Notes: generated by a model from the sequence alone, not told the origin. DNA of 64,000 nucleotides from Gilliamella sp. App4-10 (GCF_001690495.1 NZ_LZGS01000046.1:62001-126000); one strand, 5' to 3'. Counted from the first letter of the stretch, positions 18,106 through 28,480 are shown. A program made the numbers and translations.

Positions 18106-19035
18106 TCATTTTTTTATATTTTTTAAGTTAGGTAAAGTAATTGCTAGCAGTATGATGATCACTCCAATCCATTGGTTAAAATAGACCGATTCATGCAAAT
18201 AAAAAAATGAACAGGTTACTGCAACAGGTAGTTCAGCAGCCGAAAGAATCGCACTTAATGAAATACCGATTTTAGGAATCCCGACCGAAAATAAAAAAGG
18301 TGGCAACACCGTTCCAAGTAGTGCTAACAAAAATCCTAATTGATACAGTTTATCGCTAATATCAAGTTTGAAGAAAAACAAAGGAGGAAAAATCAAAAAA
18401 GTAACAAAACATGCGCCAGTAATCATTAAAGCACTTTTTTCAAGTTTAGGTAATTCATTACCAATATTGCTGCTAGTACTAATAAAGAGCGAATACATCA
18501 GTGCAGCTAAAAAGCCAAAAAAGCAACCTTTTAAATTTAAACTAATATCTTGGTTAAACATGCCTGCCGCTAAGCTACTACCCAAAATAATCACAATTAC
18601 TGTTGCAATTTGGATAATGGTAGGTTTATTTTTGAAAATAACAAAATCAATAATAATGCTGATCCACAAATATTGCATTAATAAAATAATCGCAATTGAT
18701 GCAGGTACTAACTGAACGCATTGATAATAACAAATACCTACTAATCCAGGAAAGAGACCAACGGCACAAACCTTCCATTTCTTTGTTGATTCAGGACGTT
18801 GAATTGTCGATGTTGCTAATGGAGTGTTAGTTGATACAGATACTTTGGGTTTGTGTACAGCTTTAACAATAAAGTGGATACTCCACAACATTAGCATACC
18901 TAAAAAGCACTGGATACCCGTGACTTCGCCTAATGTATAGCCCGCTTTATAAGCTGTTTTTACAATTGAAGATAGCACTCCAAAGCTGCATGCGCCTAGA
19001 AAAACCAGAAAACCACCTAAAAAATTATCTTTCAT
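18106..19035 (-). CDS. EamA-family (DMT superfamily) transporter
   Basis: Inner-membrane protein of 309 residues with about ten hydrophobic segments arranged as two EamA repeats (residues about 5-150 and 165-305). A short hydrophilic insert near residues 65-85 (VSVSTNTPLATSTIQRPEST) separates early helices. The second repeat holds PKIGISLSAILSAAELPVAV, resembling the conserved EamA helix near the C terminus. Substrate is unknown; relatives export amino acids or metabolites. It is transcribed convergently towards the dsdC-like regulator. Confidence 0.85.
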   Translation of the reverse strand: MKDNFLGGFLVFLGACSFGVLSSIVKTAYKAGYTLGEVTGIQCFLGMLMLWSIHFIVKAVHKPKVSVSTNTPLATSTIQRPESTKKWKVCAVGLFPGLVGICYYQCVQLVPASIAIILLMQYLWISIIIDFVIFKNKPTIIQIATVIVIILGSSLAAGMFNQDISLNLKGCFFGFLAALMYSLFISTSSNIGNELPKLEKSALMITGACFVTFLIFPPLFFFKLDISDKLYQLGFLLALLGTVLPPFLFSVGIPKIGISLSAILSAAELPVAVTCSFFYLHESVYFNQWIGVIIILLAITLPNLKNIKK

Positions 19036-19095
19036 ATCAAAATCTCGTCACACTAAAAATAACATTGTCGAAAATTATCGACACAAAAATACAAC

Positions 19096-19141
19096 AAAAG
19101 TCTTCAGGGAGGTGTATTTCAAACGACCACTGAGACTTTTT
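19096..19141. terminator. Stem-loop between EamA and nucleoside permease genes
   Basis: AAAAGTCTTCAG (19096-19107) pairs with CTGAGACTTTTT (19130-19141) with one bulged base and a 22-base loop. It lies downstream of the minus-strand xapB-like gene, with T-rich sequence on that strand afterwards, so it probably ends the punA-xapB transcript. Confidence 0.5.
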
Positions 19142-19181
19142 AACAAGTTAAATTAAAAAACGAATCAAAACGGATAAGTGA

Positions 19182-20420
19182 TTATGCGGCAGATTTGCTT
19201 TTAGTATGGTCATAATTAAATGAGTAATAAAAAACAATGCCTAACACAAGTGCATATAAAGCAAAAATTAACCAAATTGTTTGCCAATCTTTGTTGCCAT
19301 CGTGCGTACACATATCAACAACAATACCACTTAAAATTGAACCAAAATAAGCACCAATACCATTAACCATTGTCATAAATAGTCCTTGAGCGCTAGCTCG
19401 AATATCTGAACTGACTTCTTTTTCAATAAAAATTGAGCCTGAAATATTAAAGAAGTCAAATGCGCACCCATAGACGATCATTGAAAGTATTAGCAGCACA
19501 AAACCAAAAGGTGTTGGATCGCCAAATGCAAATAAACCAAATCTAAGTGTCCAAGCAATTAAGCTTATCATGATGACTTTTTTTATGCCAAATTTTTTGA
19601 GGAAAAATGGGATAGTCAAGATAAAGGCAACTTCAGCCATTTGTGAAACAGATAATAAGATAGCTGGGTATTGTACAATTAAACTATCTTTAAATTCTGA
19701 AATTTTACCAAAATCATGCAAGAAAGCGCCACCGAAAGTATTGGTGATTTGTAATATTGCGCCAAGTAACATAGAAAAAAGAAAAAATACAGCCATTACC
19801 GGTTTTTTGAATAACACAAAAGCATCTAACCCTAAATAAGAAATCCAAGATTGTTTTTGACTTTTAGATACAGCAATATTGGGTAATGTCGCGCTATAAA
19901 TCACAAGTAAAATCGAGGCTGCACAAGCAATATAGAGTTGAGCATTGCTCAACTCGAATTTGCATAAGCTAACAGTCCACATTGCGATAATAAAGCCTAC
20001 TGTACCAAATACTCGTATTTTAGGAAAGACAGTGACAGTATCTAAATTATATTTATCTAAGCAGTGATAACTAATTGAATTAGATAATGCAATAGTCGGC
20101 ATAAATGCTAGTGCATTGCCTAACATTACCCAAAATAAAATGGCTGAATTGTTAATTGATGCAGCATAAAAAAGCGCAATAGCACAAACCGAATGGCAAA
20201 ATAGATAAAGATATTTAGCTTGTAAAAATTTATCGGCAATAATGCCAATAATAAATGGCGTAATTAATGCCGCTAAACCTTTCGTGCTAAAAATCATCGA
20301 TACTTCAAAACCTGAAAAGTGTAAAGTATTAAATAAATAAGCACCAAAAGTGGCAAGCCAACTTCCCCAAATAAAATATTGGAAAAACATCATTATTTTT
20401 AATCTATTTTGTATGTCCAT
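19182..20420 (-). CDS. xapB: Nucleoside:H+ symporter, XapB/NupG family
   Basis: Inner-membrane nucleoside permease of the NHS family in the major facilitator superfamily, with twelve hydrophobic segments in 412 residues. Long stretches match E. coli XapB from memory: FFQYFIWGSWLATFGAY near the N terminus, FWVMLGNALAFMPTIALSNS near 95, LILSMIVYGCAFDFFNISGS near 310 and RASAQGLFMTMVNGIGA near 340. It lies 57 bp downstream of a purine nucleoside phosphorylase, so uptake and phosphorolysis are coupled as in xapAB. Whether xanthosine or another nucleoside is preferred cannot be told. Confidence 0.88.
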   Translation of the reverse strand: MDIQNRLKIMMFFQYFIWGSWLATFGAYLFNTLHFSGFEVSMIFSTKGLAALITPFIIGIIADKFLQAKYLYLFCHSVCAIALFYAASINNSAILFWVMLGNALAFMPTIALSNSISYHCLDKYNLDTVTVFPKIRVFGTVGFIIAMWTVSLCKFELSNAQLYIACAASILLVIYSATLPNIAVSKSQKQSWISYLGLDAFVLFKKPVMAVFFLFSMLLGAILQITNTFGGAFLHDFGKISEFKDSLIVQYPAILLSVSQMAEVAFILTIPFFLKKFGIKKVIMISLIAWTLRFGLFAFGDPTPFGFVLLILSMIVYGCAFDFFNISGSIFIEKEVSSDIRASAQGLFMTMVNGIGAYFGSILSGIVVDMCTHDGNKDWQTIWLIFALYALVLGIVFYYSFNYDHTKSKSAA

Positions 20421-20477
20421 TGTTTATTCCTAAAATAAAGTGAACTTTTTATAGAAAACCAAATATAAAAGTATCAC

Positions 20478-21296
20478 TTAAAAGCGTTCAATCGTTTTTG
20501 TAATAAGTTGTAAAAAGGTTGCTTTAACGCGTTCTGCCGTTTCAATGACCTCTTCGTGCCCTAATGGTTGATCTAAAATTCCACAAGCCATATTGGTTAA
20601 GCACGAAATGCCAATGGTTTTAATGCCTGAATGGTGAGCTATGATTGCTTCCGGTACGGTTGACATACCCACTGCATCGGCACCTAAAACGCGAATCATT
20701 CTAATTTCGGCAGGGGTTTCATAAGTTGGACCTGTCCACCACGCATAAACACCTTGTTGTAAGTTAATATTAAGTTCTTTAGCTACATCAAGGACTGTTG
20801 AGCGTAATTGCTTGTTATAAAGCTCACTCACATCTAAAAAACGCACACCTAAATCAGGATTATTTGGTCCAATGAGCGGGTTGTTAGCAGTAAGGTTAAT
20901 GTGATCGGTAATGAGCATTAAATCACCCGGTTTAAAACTGGTATTGACTGCACCACATGCATTAGTGATAATTAATTTTTCAACACCAAGCATTTTCATC
21001 ACACGAACAGGAAAAGTAACTTGATCTAATGAAAATCCTTCATAATAGTGAAAGCGTCCTTTCATTGCTACGATGGTTTTATCACCACATTTGCCAATGA
21101 CTAATTCATTAGCATGGCCTACTGCTGCTGATTTGGCAAAATGTGGTATTGTGTCATAAGGGATGTGAACCGCATCTTTAAGTGTATCGGCAAAAGGTCC
21201 TAAGCCTGAACCTAGAATAATCCCAATAGTGGGTTTTTTGTCTGTGTGTTTTTGAATATAGTTAACGGCTTGTTGAATATCAGAAGTTTGATGCAT
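20478..21296 (-). CDS. punA: Purine nucleoside phosphorylase (trimeric PNP family)
   Basis: Splits purine nucleosides with phosphate into base and ribose 1-phosphate. The trimeric PNP fold is shown by IILGSGLGPFAD near 27 (phosphate site), VGHANELVIG, MKGRFHYYEG near 80-90, NACGAVN near 115, GPTYETPAEIRM near 195 (catalytic Glu) and GMSTVPEAIIAHH near 215. These look closer to Bacillus PunA than to E. coli XapA, so xanthosine specificity is not implied. 272 residues. First gene of a pair with the xapB-like permease. Confidence 0.92.
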   Translation of the reverse strand: MHQTSDIQQAVNYIQKHTDKKPTIGIILGSGLGPFADTLKDAVHIPYDTIPHFAKSAAVGHANELVIGKCGDKTIVAMKGRFHYYEGFSLDQVTFPVRVMKMLGVEKLIITNACGAVNTSFKPGDLMLITDHINLTANNPLIGPNNPDLGVRFLDVSELYNKQLRSTVLDVAKELNINLQQGVYAWWTGPTYETPAEIRMIRVLGADAVGMSTVPEAIIAHHSGIKTIGISCLTNMACGILDQPLGHEEVIETAERVKATFLQLITKTIERF

Positions 21297-21583
21297 GATA
21301 GTATCCTTTCAAAAAATTAAATGTTATAAAGTAAAATAGAATGAATAAATAAACAGTTTGAACCGATTAATTAGTTCAGTTAGACAATAAACTTATAAAA
21401 TAATTAAAAAAAGTAATTTCTGCTGTGTGATGTATATTATGAAGATTTTCGCTTAATAAAGAAAGATACGAATTGCGATATCTTAGAGTGAATTAAATAG
21501 TGAGTTTTTTTATTTTTATTATTCAACTTATTAAGATAAAAATTAATTTGATCCATCAATATGGGTTAATACTAAAATCGTCA

Positions 21584-22390
21584 TTAAGCTAGGCGATCAT
21601 CACCAGAATAGATTACCCCTTTATCACCTCTAAAAAATCCCAATAAAGTTAAATGACACTGTTTAGCCAAATCAACGGCCATTGAAGTTGCAGCCGAAAC
21701 CGCTAACAAAAATTCCACACCACACTTGGCCGTTTTTTGCACCATTTCGTAGCTAGCTCGGCTTGAAACCAAGACCACACCATGTTGATAGTTAGGATTG
21801 TTAGGTAATTGCATGGCTCTAAAACCAAGCAATTTATCTAGCGCGACATGCCGGCCGATATCTTCAAACCCCGCCATAAATTGGCCTTTCAGATCTAGCC
21901 ACACAGCCGCATGTGTGCAACCCGTTTGTTGACCGACTTGTTGAACTTGCGATAAGTCATTTAAACTGCCACTAAAATCTGCTAATTTAATTTGATTTAT
22001 TCGTGGCAAAGTGGGGGGGACTTGGTAAACTTGCTCTATCTGCTCAGTGCCACAAATACCGCAACCTGTACGCCCAGTTAAATTACGGCGCTTTTCTTTC
22101 AGTTCACTAAAGCGTCGCGACGAAAGTTCAATTTGTACTTCTATACCTTTTGGGGTATCAATAATATCAATGCCATAAATATCATTAACCGATTGAATAA
22201 TATTTTCAGTTAACGAAAATCCCATTGCAAAATAGTGCAAATCTTTGGGGGTTGCCATCATCACGACATGCGAAATACCGTTATAAATTAACGCAACTGG
22301 CTTTTCGATAGCTAGTACATCAGGTTGAGATCTTTGCATTTCACTGTTTTTAAATTTGCGTACTAGAATTGATTCAATACCGATCGCCAT
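21584..22390 (-). CDS. fdhD: Formate dehydrogenase accessory sulfurtransferase FdhD
   Basis: Transfers sulfur from IscS to the molybdenum cofactor of formate dehydrogenase. The catalytic CxxC motif lies in GRTGCGICGTEQIEQV near residue 105, and the cofactor-binding region is HVALDKLLGFRAM and VLVSSRASYEMVQKTAKCGVE. I chose ATG 22390 (268 residues), preceded by AAGAGA, rather than the in-frame GTG at 22444; similarity begins well after either. No formate dehydrogenase gene lies nearby, but the mod locus in this window supplies its metal. Confidence 0.94.
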   Translation of the reverse strand: MAIGIESILVRKFKNSEMQRSQPDVLAIEKPVALIYNGISHVVMMATPKDLHYFAMGFSLTENIIQSVNDIYGIDIIDTPKGIEVQIELSSRRFSELKEKRRNLTGRTGCGICGTEQIEQVYQVPPTLPRINQIKLADFSGSLNDLSQVQQVGQQTGCTHAAVWLDLKGQFMAGFEDIGRHVALDKLLGFRAMQLPNNPNYQHGVVLVSSRASYEMVQKTAKCGVEFLLAVSAATSMAVDLAKQCHLTLLGFFRGDKGVIYSGDDRLA

Positions 22391-22580
22391 GTTTTGTCTC
22401 TTGTTAGTTGGGTTATAATTAAGACTACTAACTACTATAAGCACAGACTCAAACGTTAATCACCTTAGAAACGTTAACGCCATGTAAAATTTTATCAATA
22501 GATAGCGTGCTCAGCGTTAAGCAATTAATATTATGGTAAAATAGTTCACCATAATCAATTTATAATTACAAGCTAACCCT

Positions 22581-23111
22581 ATGTCATTACACGAAATCAC
22601 ACAGGCCATTATGCAGTTTATTGAGCAACACCAAGTTTGGGCATTGCCAATTATATTTTTATTAGCTTTTGGTGAATCATTGGCAATCATCTCGCTTGTG
22701 GTTCCAGCAACGGCCATTTTATTAGGAGCAGGGACTTTAATCGGTGGGGGAGCAATATCGTTTGTGCCGGTATTCGTTGCCGCTTCGATGGGTGCAGTTT
22801 TTGGGGATTTACTGTCTTATTGGCTAGGAAAACACTATCATCAACAAGTTATTGCTTCATGGCCACTTAATAAGCACCCGAAATTAGTTTATCGTGCCGA
22901 ACAATTTTTTCAAAGTTATGGAACATTTGGGGTATTTATTGGTCGTTTTTTTGGACCACTACGCGCAATTGTGCCATTAATAGCTGGCGCAATGCACATG
23001 CCAGCCACCAAATTTAATTTAGCTAATATTGCTTCTGCGCCAGTTTGGGCATTTGTATTGCTTGCACCAGGTGCGTTTGGTGTGCCTTGGCTAGAAACAC
23101 TCTTTGGCTAA
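22581..23111 (+). CDS. DedA family (SNARE-associated) membrane protein
   Basis: A 176-residue inner-membrane protein with about five hydrophobic segments. DedA hallmarks are present: FGESLAIISLVVPATAIL near 30-48 (acidic residue in the first re-entrant helix) and FIGRFFGPLRAIVPLIAG near 118-135 with the conserved Arg/Gly-Pro-Arg. Family members act as lipid scramblases or undecaprenyl-phosphate carriers and in proton-motive-force homeostasis; it looks most like the YabI subgroup but shorter. Its TAA overlaps the convergent mscM stop by four bases. Confidence 0.85.
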   Translation: MSLHEITQAIMQFIEQHQVWALPIIFLLAFGESLAIISLVVPATAILLGAGTLIGGGAISFVPVFVAASMGAVFGDLLSYWLGKHYHQQVIASWPLNKHPKLVYRAEQFFQSYGTFGVFIGRFFGPLRAIVPLIAGAMHMPATKFNLANIASAPVWAFVLLAPGAFGVPWLETLFG

Positions 23112-25726
23112 AGCGTGCCGATGGTATAACTACGACGTCCACTTTTGCGCCCCAATGCTTCTAAATTGGTTTGCAATGGTGGGAATGGTAGCGTCAAATG
23201 ATGTTTACGATAAGCTTCAAGTATCAGCTTATGTATGGTGCTTCGAAGTACCATTCGGTGTCCCATTTCAGCAGCAAAAACCCGTAATTCAAACAACTGG
23301 ATGCCTTCTTGGATATCCACTAAGAATACTTGAGGTTCAGGATCGTTAAGCACATATTCACATTCATCTGAGGCTTGTTGTAAAAGTTTGATTACCAGAT
23401 CACTATCAGCATCGATAGTTGCGGGAATGGTTAATACAATCCGAGTGATCGAATCTGATAACGACCAGTTCACCAATTGTTCGGTAATGAAGGCTTTATT
23501 GGGCATCACAATTTCTTTACGATCCCAATCAACAATGGTAATTGCGCGGGTATTAATTTTGGTGATATTACCGGTCAAATCGCGAATTGTCACAGTATCG
23601 CCAATGCGTACTGGTTTTTCAAATAAAATGATTAAACCAGAGATAAAATTAGCAAAGATTTCTTGCAAACCAAAACCTAACCCAACACCTAGTGCAGCAA
23701 TTAACCATTGAATTTTAGACCAGTCGATACCAATAAACGAAAACGCAATCATACACCCTATCATTAAGGTAATATATTTTGAAACGGTTGAAATCGCATA
23801 ACCTGTTCCTGGGGCTAAATCTAAATGCTGTAAAATGCCTAACTCCAATAAAGCAGGTAGATTTTTGACGAGTTGCACGGTGATTGTCATCACTAAAATA
23901 GCAATACATACCGCACCAAGAGTGATGTATTGTTCAATTTCGGTACCATTAACAATGGCACTGGTTCCCCACAGCTTAATATTATTCATAAAAGCAAAAG
24001 CCGAATGCAGTTCAGACCATAGCAAAATCATGCTAATGAGCGCAATCATCATAATAATGGATCTGACTAAATGTAAAGATTGGGCACTAATGACATCTAA
24101 ATTAATAACCGGTTCATCGACACTTTCGTTCAGTGAATTAAGATCATCTTCCTGTGATTTTGCCCGTTGCATACGTTCTAAACGGCGTTGCTTGGTGCGT
24201 TCAAATTCAATGCGACGCTTTTGAATCCACATCCAACGACGAATCATGTAATAAATAACCAATAGCGCAAACCAAATAATAACTGATGCTTCAAGGCGGC
24301 CTAATAACACTTGCGCCGTTGATAAATAGCCCAAACAAGCAGCAATAATGGCAAGCCAAGGAGCACTTAATAAGATAAACCACAAAATATGACTTAATAA
24401 ATTATCGCCTGTTCCTTTTTTATCAATATAAAGAGGCACGCCAGCGCGATGGATGGCGTTAGTCATAAATACTAAAGCAAAGCACAGAAAAATAAAAGCT
24501 GTGCGACCAATTGTGGCAGCAAATTGACGATTATTATACTCGTCAAAACTCATTACTATCATCACCAGTGGAATCACAAGCCAAATCGAAAGCTGATAAT
24601 ATTTCATTGCCGCACGCACGTTACGTTGAGACCAGCCAAAGTGGCTAATAAACAACCCATTGGATGACGCAAAATGTGCTGAAATAATAAACACCCACAA
24701 AATAGGTGCCGCCGCATTTACACCATAACCTAATGCATATGCAACAGGATAATCCCAATTAATTTGCAATGCATAACCAAATACTGCCCACAAAATTGGC
24801 ACCGGTAACGCCATAATTAATGAAAAGATAACTACTTTTAGCGTTAAAGAATAACTGTCTTGCGTCACTTTACCCACGCGGCTAGCAGATTTAGTTAAAA
24901 AGGTATTATATTTAGTGCGCATTTTAAAATGCGTAAACACAAATAGTAATGACAAAATAATTAAAAACAACGGTTTGGGTGCACTCAGTACTTCTGCACT
25001 GGCATTATAAAGTTGCGAAAGAGTATCGATAGAAAAAATGAAATAAATCACATCTTTCGCTAAATTGATCGGATAACTCAACGATATTGGATTGACATCT
25101 GCCACCCAAAAGAAATACCGGTGAGCAGCATCGTTCACTTCGTCAATGGCATTAGTTAATTGCTTATTAGCAATTTTTAATTTCGTCAACTCTAAAATGG
25201 TGGTATCGGTTCCCGAAATAAGTGTTTTAAGTAATTCAGTCTGTTCCCGAAGCAAACGACGATATTGTGTAGCCTCTTTCACACTATTAAGCGGGCTTGT
25301 TAAGGTTGGGTAAGTATCTAAGGTAGTTAAAATATTACTATAATTAAGTTGTTGGGCTTTTGCTTCGGCAATTTCAGCATCAAGTGCTTGTGATTTAGGT
25401 TTTTCGGGTAAGCGCAATAATTGTTGACGCAAGGTTTCGCCCAGTGCGGTCGAAAAGCTCAACCACTCACCTTGCTCGTCAAGCGTTGCCAGTGTATTTT
25501 GCACATGGGAAATTTGCGTAGTGATATTATTTTGCTCATTAACAATGCTAGTTAAATGGGCTTTTTGTAACTCCATATTTTGTCGCAGCTCATCATTTTT
25601 ATCACTCAATTGATGAACAACTTGCGCAAGATCATTCTCACTATTCATGATGGGCGTGGTTTCTTCGGCAAAGGTTAGTGAAGAAAACAACACAGCAGCA
25701 AAGCATAAAAAACCACGAATCCACAT
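23108..25726 (-). CDS. mscM: MscM-type mechanosensitive channel (YjeP)
   Basis: Large MscS-superfamily channel. A signal peptide (MWIRGFLCFAAVLFSSLTFA) is followed by a periplasmic coiled-coil region (residues about 30-210), several membrane helices (about 215-640) and the C-terminal MscS core: ALGVGLGFGLQEIFANFISG (pore helix) and LFEKPVRIGDTVTI (beta domain). At 872 residues it is about 235 shorter than E. coli MscM (1107), mainly in the periplasmic part. Position directly downstream of psd (4-bp gap, ribosome binding site inside psd) is the conserved psd-mscM arrangement. Confidence 0.9.
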   Translation of the reverse strand: MWIRGFLCFAAVLFSSLTFAEETTPIMNSENDLAQVVHQLSDKNDELRQNMELQKAHLTSIVNEQNNITTQISHVQNTLATLDEQGEWLSFSTALGETLRQQLLRLPEKPKSQALDAEIAEAKAQQLNYSNILTTLDTYPTLTSPLNSVKEATQYRRLLREQTELLKTLISGTDTTILELTKLKIANKQLTNAIDEVNDAAHRYFFWVADVNPISLSYPINLAKDVIYFIFSIDTLSQLYNASAEVLSAPKPLFLIILSLLFVFTHFKMRTKYNTFLTKSASRVGKVTQDSYSLTLKVVIFSLIMALPVPILWAVFGYALQINWDYPVAYALGYGVNAAAPILWVFIISAHFASSNGLFISHFGWSQRNVRAAMKYYQLSIWLVIPLVMIVMSFDEYNNRQFAATIGRTAFIFLCFALVFMTNAIHRAGVPLYIDKKGTGDNLLSHILWFILLSAPWLAIIAACLGYLSTAQVLLGRLEASVIIWFALLVIYYMIRRWMWIQKRRIEFERTKQRRLERMQRAKSQEDDLNSLNESVDEPVINLDVISAQSLHLVRSIIMMIALISMILLWSELHSAFAFMNNIKLWGTSAIVNGTEIEQYITLGAVCIAILVMTITVQLVKNLPALLELGILQHLDLAPGTGYAISTVSKYITLMIGCMIAFSFIGIDWSKIQWLIAALGVGLGFGLQEIFANFISGLIILFEKPVRIGDTVTIRDLTGNITKINTRAITIVDWDRKEIVMPNKAFITEQLVNWSLSDSITRIVLTIPATIDADSDLVIKLLQQASDECEYVLNDPEPQVFLVDIQEGIQLFELRVFAAEMGHRMVLRSTIHKLILEAYRKHHLTLPFPPLQTNLEALGRKSGRRSYTIGTL

Positions 25727-25730
25727 AAAG

Positions 25731-26579
25731 TTATATCCTACTTGCTAATTTTTGACCGACACGGGTAACATCACCCACTTTAAGATGGCTTTCAAATTCA
25801 ATTGTATTTGATGCAAATAACGTAATCACTGTTGACCCCAATTTAAAGCAACCCATATCTTGCCCTTTTTGTAATTTGACTTCACCTGAATATGTCCAAC
25901 GTTTCATGACACCCTCGCGCGGTGGCGTAATGATTCCTTCCCATGGTACTTCGATGCTACCGACAATGGTTGCCCCCACTAAAATTTGCGCCATTGGTCC
26001 AAATTCAGTTTCAAAAAGGCATATTACACGTTCATTACGTGCAAAAATATTCGGAATGCTTTCTGTTGTTGCCTTATTGACGGAAAACAGCGAACCAGGT
26101 ACATAAATCATCTCACGCAAAACACCATCGCAAGGCATATGAAAGCGGTGGTAATTTTTAGGTGATAAATAAGTGGTTGCATATGAACCATTTTTAAAAA
26201 ACTTGAGCATGTCAGGATGACAAGCAAGCAGTGATTCTAAAGAATAAAAATGCCCTTTAGCCTGTAATAACAGTGTATCTTGAATAGTTCCAAACTGACT
26301 AATTACTCCATCAGCTGGCATAACTACTGCACTATCCGTAGCATCAATTGGGCGTGCATCTTCATTTAATTCGCGAGCAAAGAAGTCGTTAAAGGTTTTA
26401 AATTCTTGAACATTGTTAATTTTTGCTTCGCTCAAATCGACTTTATACAGTTTACAAAAGCCCATAATCATCCATGTCGTCACTTTACCTAACTGTTTTT
26501 TTGCCAGCCACCCAAATATAACGGTTAATAGCTGTTTAGGAAGAAGATATTGAATCATTGCTTTTAATTGATTTGACAT
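25731..26579 (-). CDS. psd: Phosphatidylserine decarboxylase
   Basis: Makes phosphatidylethanolamine at the inner membrane. The proenzyme cleaves itself at the LGST motif ([13 protein letters not shown] near residue 253), where Ser becomes the pyruvoyl group of the alpha chain. Conserved charge-relay segments are [17 protein letters not shown] near 65, [11 protein letters not shown] near 90 and [18 protein letters not shown] near 140-155. 282 residues. First gene of the psd-mscM operon; rsgA, which precedes psd in E. coli, is absent here. Confidence 0.96.
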   Translation of the reverse strand: MSNQLKAMIQYLLPKQLLTVIFGWLAKKQLGKVTTWMIMGFCKLYKVDLSEAKINNVQEFKTFNDFFARELNEDARPIDATDSAVVMPADGVISQFGTIQDTLLLQAKGHFYSLESLLACHPDMLKFFKNGSYATTYLSPKNYHRFHMPCDGVLREMIYVPGSLFSVNKATTESIPNIFARNERVICLFETEFGPMAQILVGATIVGSIEVPWEGIITPPREGVMKRWTYSGEVKLQKGQDMGCFKLGSTVITLFASNTIEFESHLKVGDVTRVGQKLASRI

Positions 26580-26921
26580 ACATAACTCTCAAGTAAAGGT
26601 AGAAATACGGCATTATACCAAGATTTATACATAAAGTGTAAAACGGCTAAAATGAATAATGTGTATTCGGTAATATCACGCACCAATATTTTAAACACTG
26701 TGTCATGCCTCACGCCTAAGGAAGTAGATAGTAAACAATTAAACACGGCAATCATTACTAGTTATTTAAATTCTATTTAACAAAAATGACATGACTAAAG
26801 GTAAAAAATTAAGCTTGGGTTATACTTGATTGGATTAAGCCACACACTACCTAATTTCGGGTGAATACAGGACGGCGTTTTTTGGTATCACAATAGCTTT
26901 AATGAGTGACTACTGCCCAAG
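26580..26921. other. Intergenic stretch between psd and the antiporter gene
   Basis: This 342-bp stretch separates the psd start from the antiporter stop. A 42-codon ORF on the plus strand (26652-26780) lacks a ribosome binding site and resembles nothing I know. A 64-codon minus-strand frame upstream of psd also lacks support. No hairpin followed by a T-run was seen. Confidence 0.4.
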
Positions 26922-28334
26922 TTAAAGTAGCACAAAAAACACTAAATTATCGATAATAAACACCGGAATTAAAATGCATACCGACCATTTCGTATAGCCA
27001 AAAAAGCTGGGCATGTTAATTTTATTTTGCGATGCAATGCTTTTGACCATAAGGTTAGGTGCATTACCTATATAACTAAGCGCCCCCATAAAAACCGAAC
27101 CCATCGAAATAGCGAGTAAGGTTTTTTCTAGCACGGTCATTAAGGTCGAGGCATCGCCCGAAGCTAGATTAAAAAAGACTAAATAGGTTGGCGCATTATC
27201 TAAAAAGCCAGAAAGTAAACCTGATAACCAAAAGTACATGCTGTTGATTGGCTCACCTTGCGTATTGGTTACCAGTGATACGATTGGGGCTAATGCACCA
27301 TGACTACCTGCTCGTAACATGGTCAGTACCGGAACGATAGTAATAAAGATCCCTATAAATAGTTTAGCAACTTCGATGATAGGTTCCCAATTAAATTCGT
27401 TACCTGCACGTACCTGTTTAGGGGTGATTAGCATTGAAATGAGGGTAATGATAATAAATAAACTATCGCGAATTAAATTGGGTAAAGCAATAGGCGTACC
27501 TAAGATGGTAAAACTAACTGATGAATGCCAAATGCCAGACATTAGCACACAGGCAATAATGGCTATTAATAAGAAAATATTGTTTTTTCCATAAATTTTA
27601 ACGTTTTTGGATTTTGAAATGGAATTCTGTTCTGATAAATTACCATATTGCAAACGAAAGTAGTGGTAATCAATAACATAATAAATTGCTAATAATAGTA
27701 ATGAGCTAAGTAGAACCGGCAACAGCATATGCTTAACAGTCCATCCAAAATTAACGCCTTTTAAAAAACCAATAAATAATGGTGGGTCACCTAGCGGGGT
27801 TAATCCTCCGCCAATATTAGCTACTAAAAAAATAAAAAAGATAACAGTGTGAATAGAATAATTTCGATTACGATTGGCTCGGATCAACGGCCGAATCATT
27901 AACATGGCTGCGCCTGTTGTGCCCATGATCGACGCTAATAGTGTGCCTATTGCTAGTAAAGCAACATTCTGCTTGGGGGTGCTAAGCACATCGCTCTTAA
28001 TCAAGATTCCGCCCGAGACGGTAAACAGTGCCAGCAGCAACAAAATAAAAGGAATATATTCGGCTATTATTGCATGAACGGTAAGATTGACGGTGGTTGG
28101 TAAATCAAATGAATACCAGGTAAACAGCAAAAATAGCATCGTCCAAAAAATAATAACTTTGCCATAATGATGATGCCAAAGTCGCGACAAAAATAGTGGC
28201 ATTAATGCAATTGAAAGCAAAATTCCCACAAAAGGAATACCCCAAAAGAGTGATAAATCATGACCGTTAAAACCCGCTGCAAAAAGGTCAAAAGGCATGA
28301 AGATTAAGATGATAAGAGGTACAAGGGCTTTCAT
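26922..28334 (-). CDS. NhaD/CitMHS-like sodium:proton antiporter
   Basis: Inner-membrane transporter of 470 residues with about twelve hydrophobic segments, belonging to the ion transporter superfamily. Family-typical stretches are VANIGGGLTPLGDPPLFIGFLKGV near residue 175 and SGFLDNAPTYLVFFNLASGD near 380; the paired GGGLTPLGDPP and DNAPTY elements are the discontinuous helix motifs of NhaD/ArsB-like carriers. Na+/H+ exchange is the usual assignment, but a dicarboxylate or other anion substrate cannot be excluded. It is monocistronic. Confidence 0.8.
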   Translation of the reverse strand: MKALVPLIILIFMPFDLFAAGFNGHDLSLFWGIPFVGILLSIALMPLFLSRLWHHHYGKVIIFWTMLFLLFTWYSFDLPTTVNLTVHAIIAEYIPFILLLLALFTVSGGILIKSDVLSTPKQNVALLAIGTLLASIMGTTGAAMLMIRPLIRANRNRNYSIHTVIFFIFLVANIGGGLTPLGDPPLFIGFLKGVNFGWTVKHMLLPVLLSSLLLLAIYYVIDYHYFRLQYGNLSEQNSISKSKNVKIYGKNNIFLLIAIIACVLMSGIWHSSVSFTILGTPIALPNLIRDSLFIIITLISMLITPKQVRAGNEFNWEPIIEVAKLFIGIFITIVPVLTMLRAGSHGALAPIVSLVTNTQGEPINSMYFWLSGLLSGFLDNAPTYLVFFNLASGDASTLMTVLEKTLLAISMGSVFMGALSYIGNAPNLMVKSIASQNKINMPSFFGYTKWSVCILIPVFIIDNLVFFVLL

Positions 28335-28480
28335 TGTGGATTTGTTTTTTTGGTTTTAAAGTGATGGGGATTATAACAAAGTGTTTTTAATTTATCGAAT
28401 GTTAAGATTTTTGAATGTGGTGATTAGGTAATCATCGTTATATCCGGAGTTTAATGATATAAAAATAACCTAAAAAGTTG

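Noticed and set aside
26652-26780. 42-codon plus-strand ORF between psd and the antiporter gene
   Set aside because: No ribosome binding site, no recognisable motif and no context; expected at this length in AT-rich DNA.
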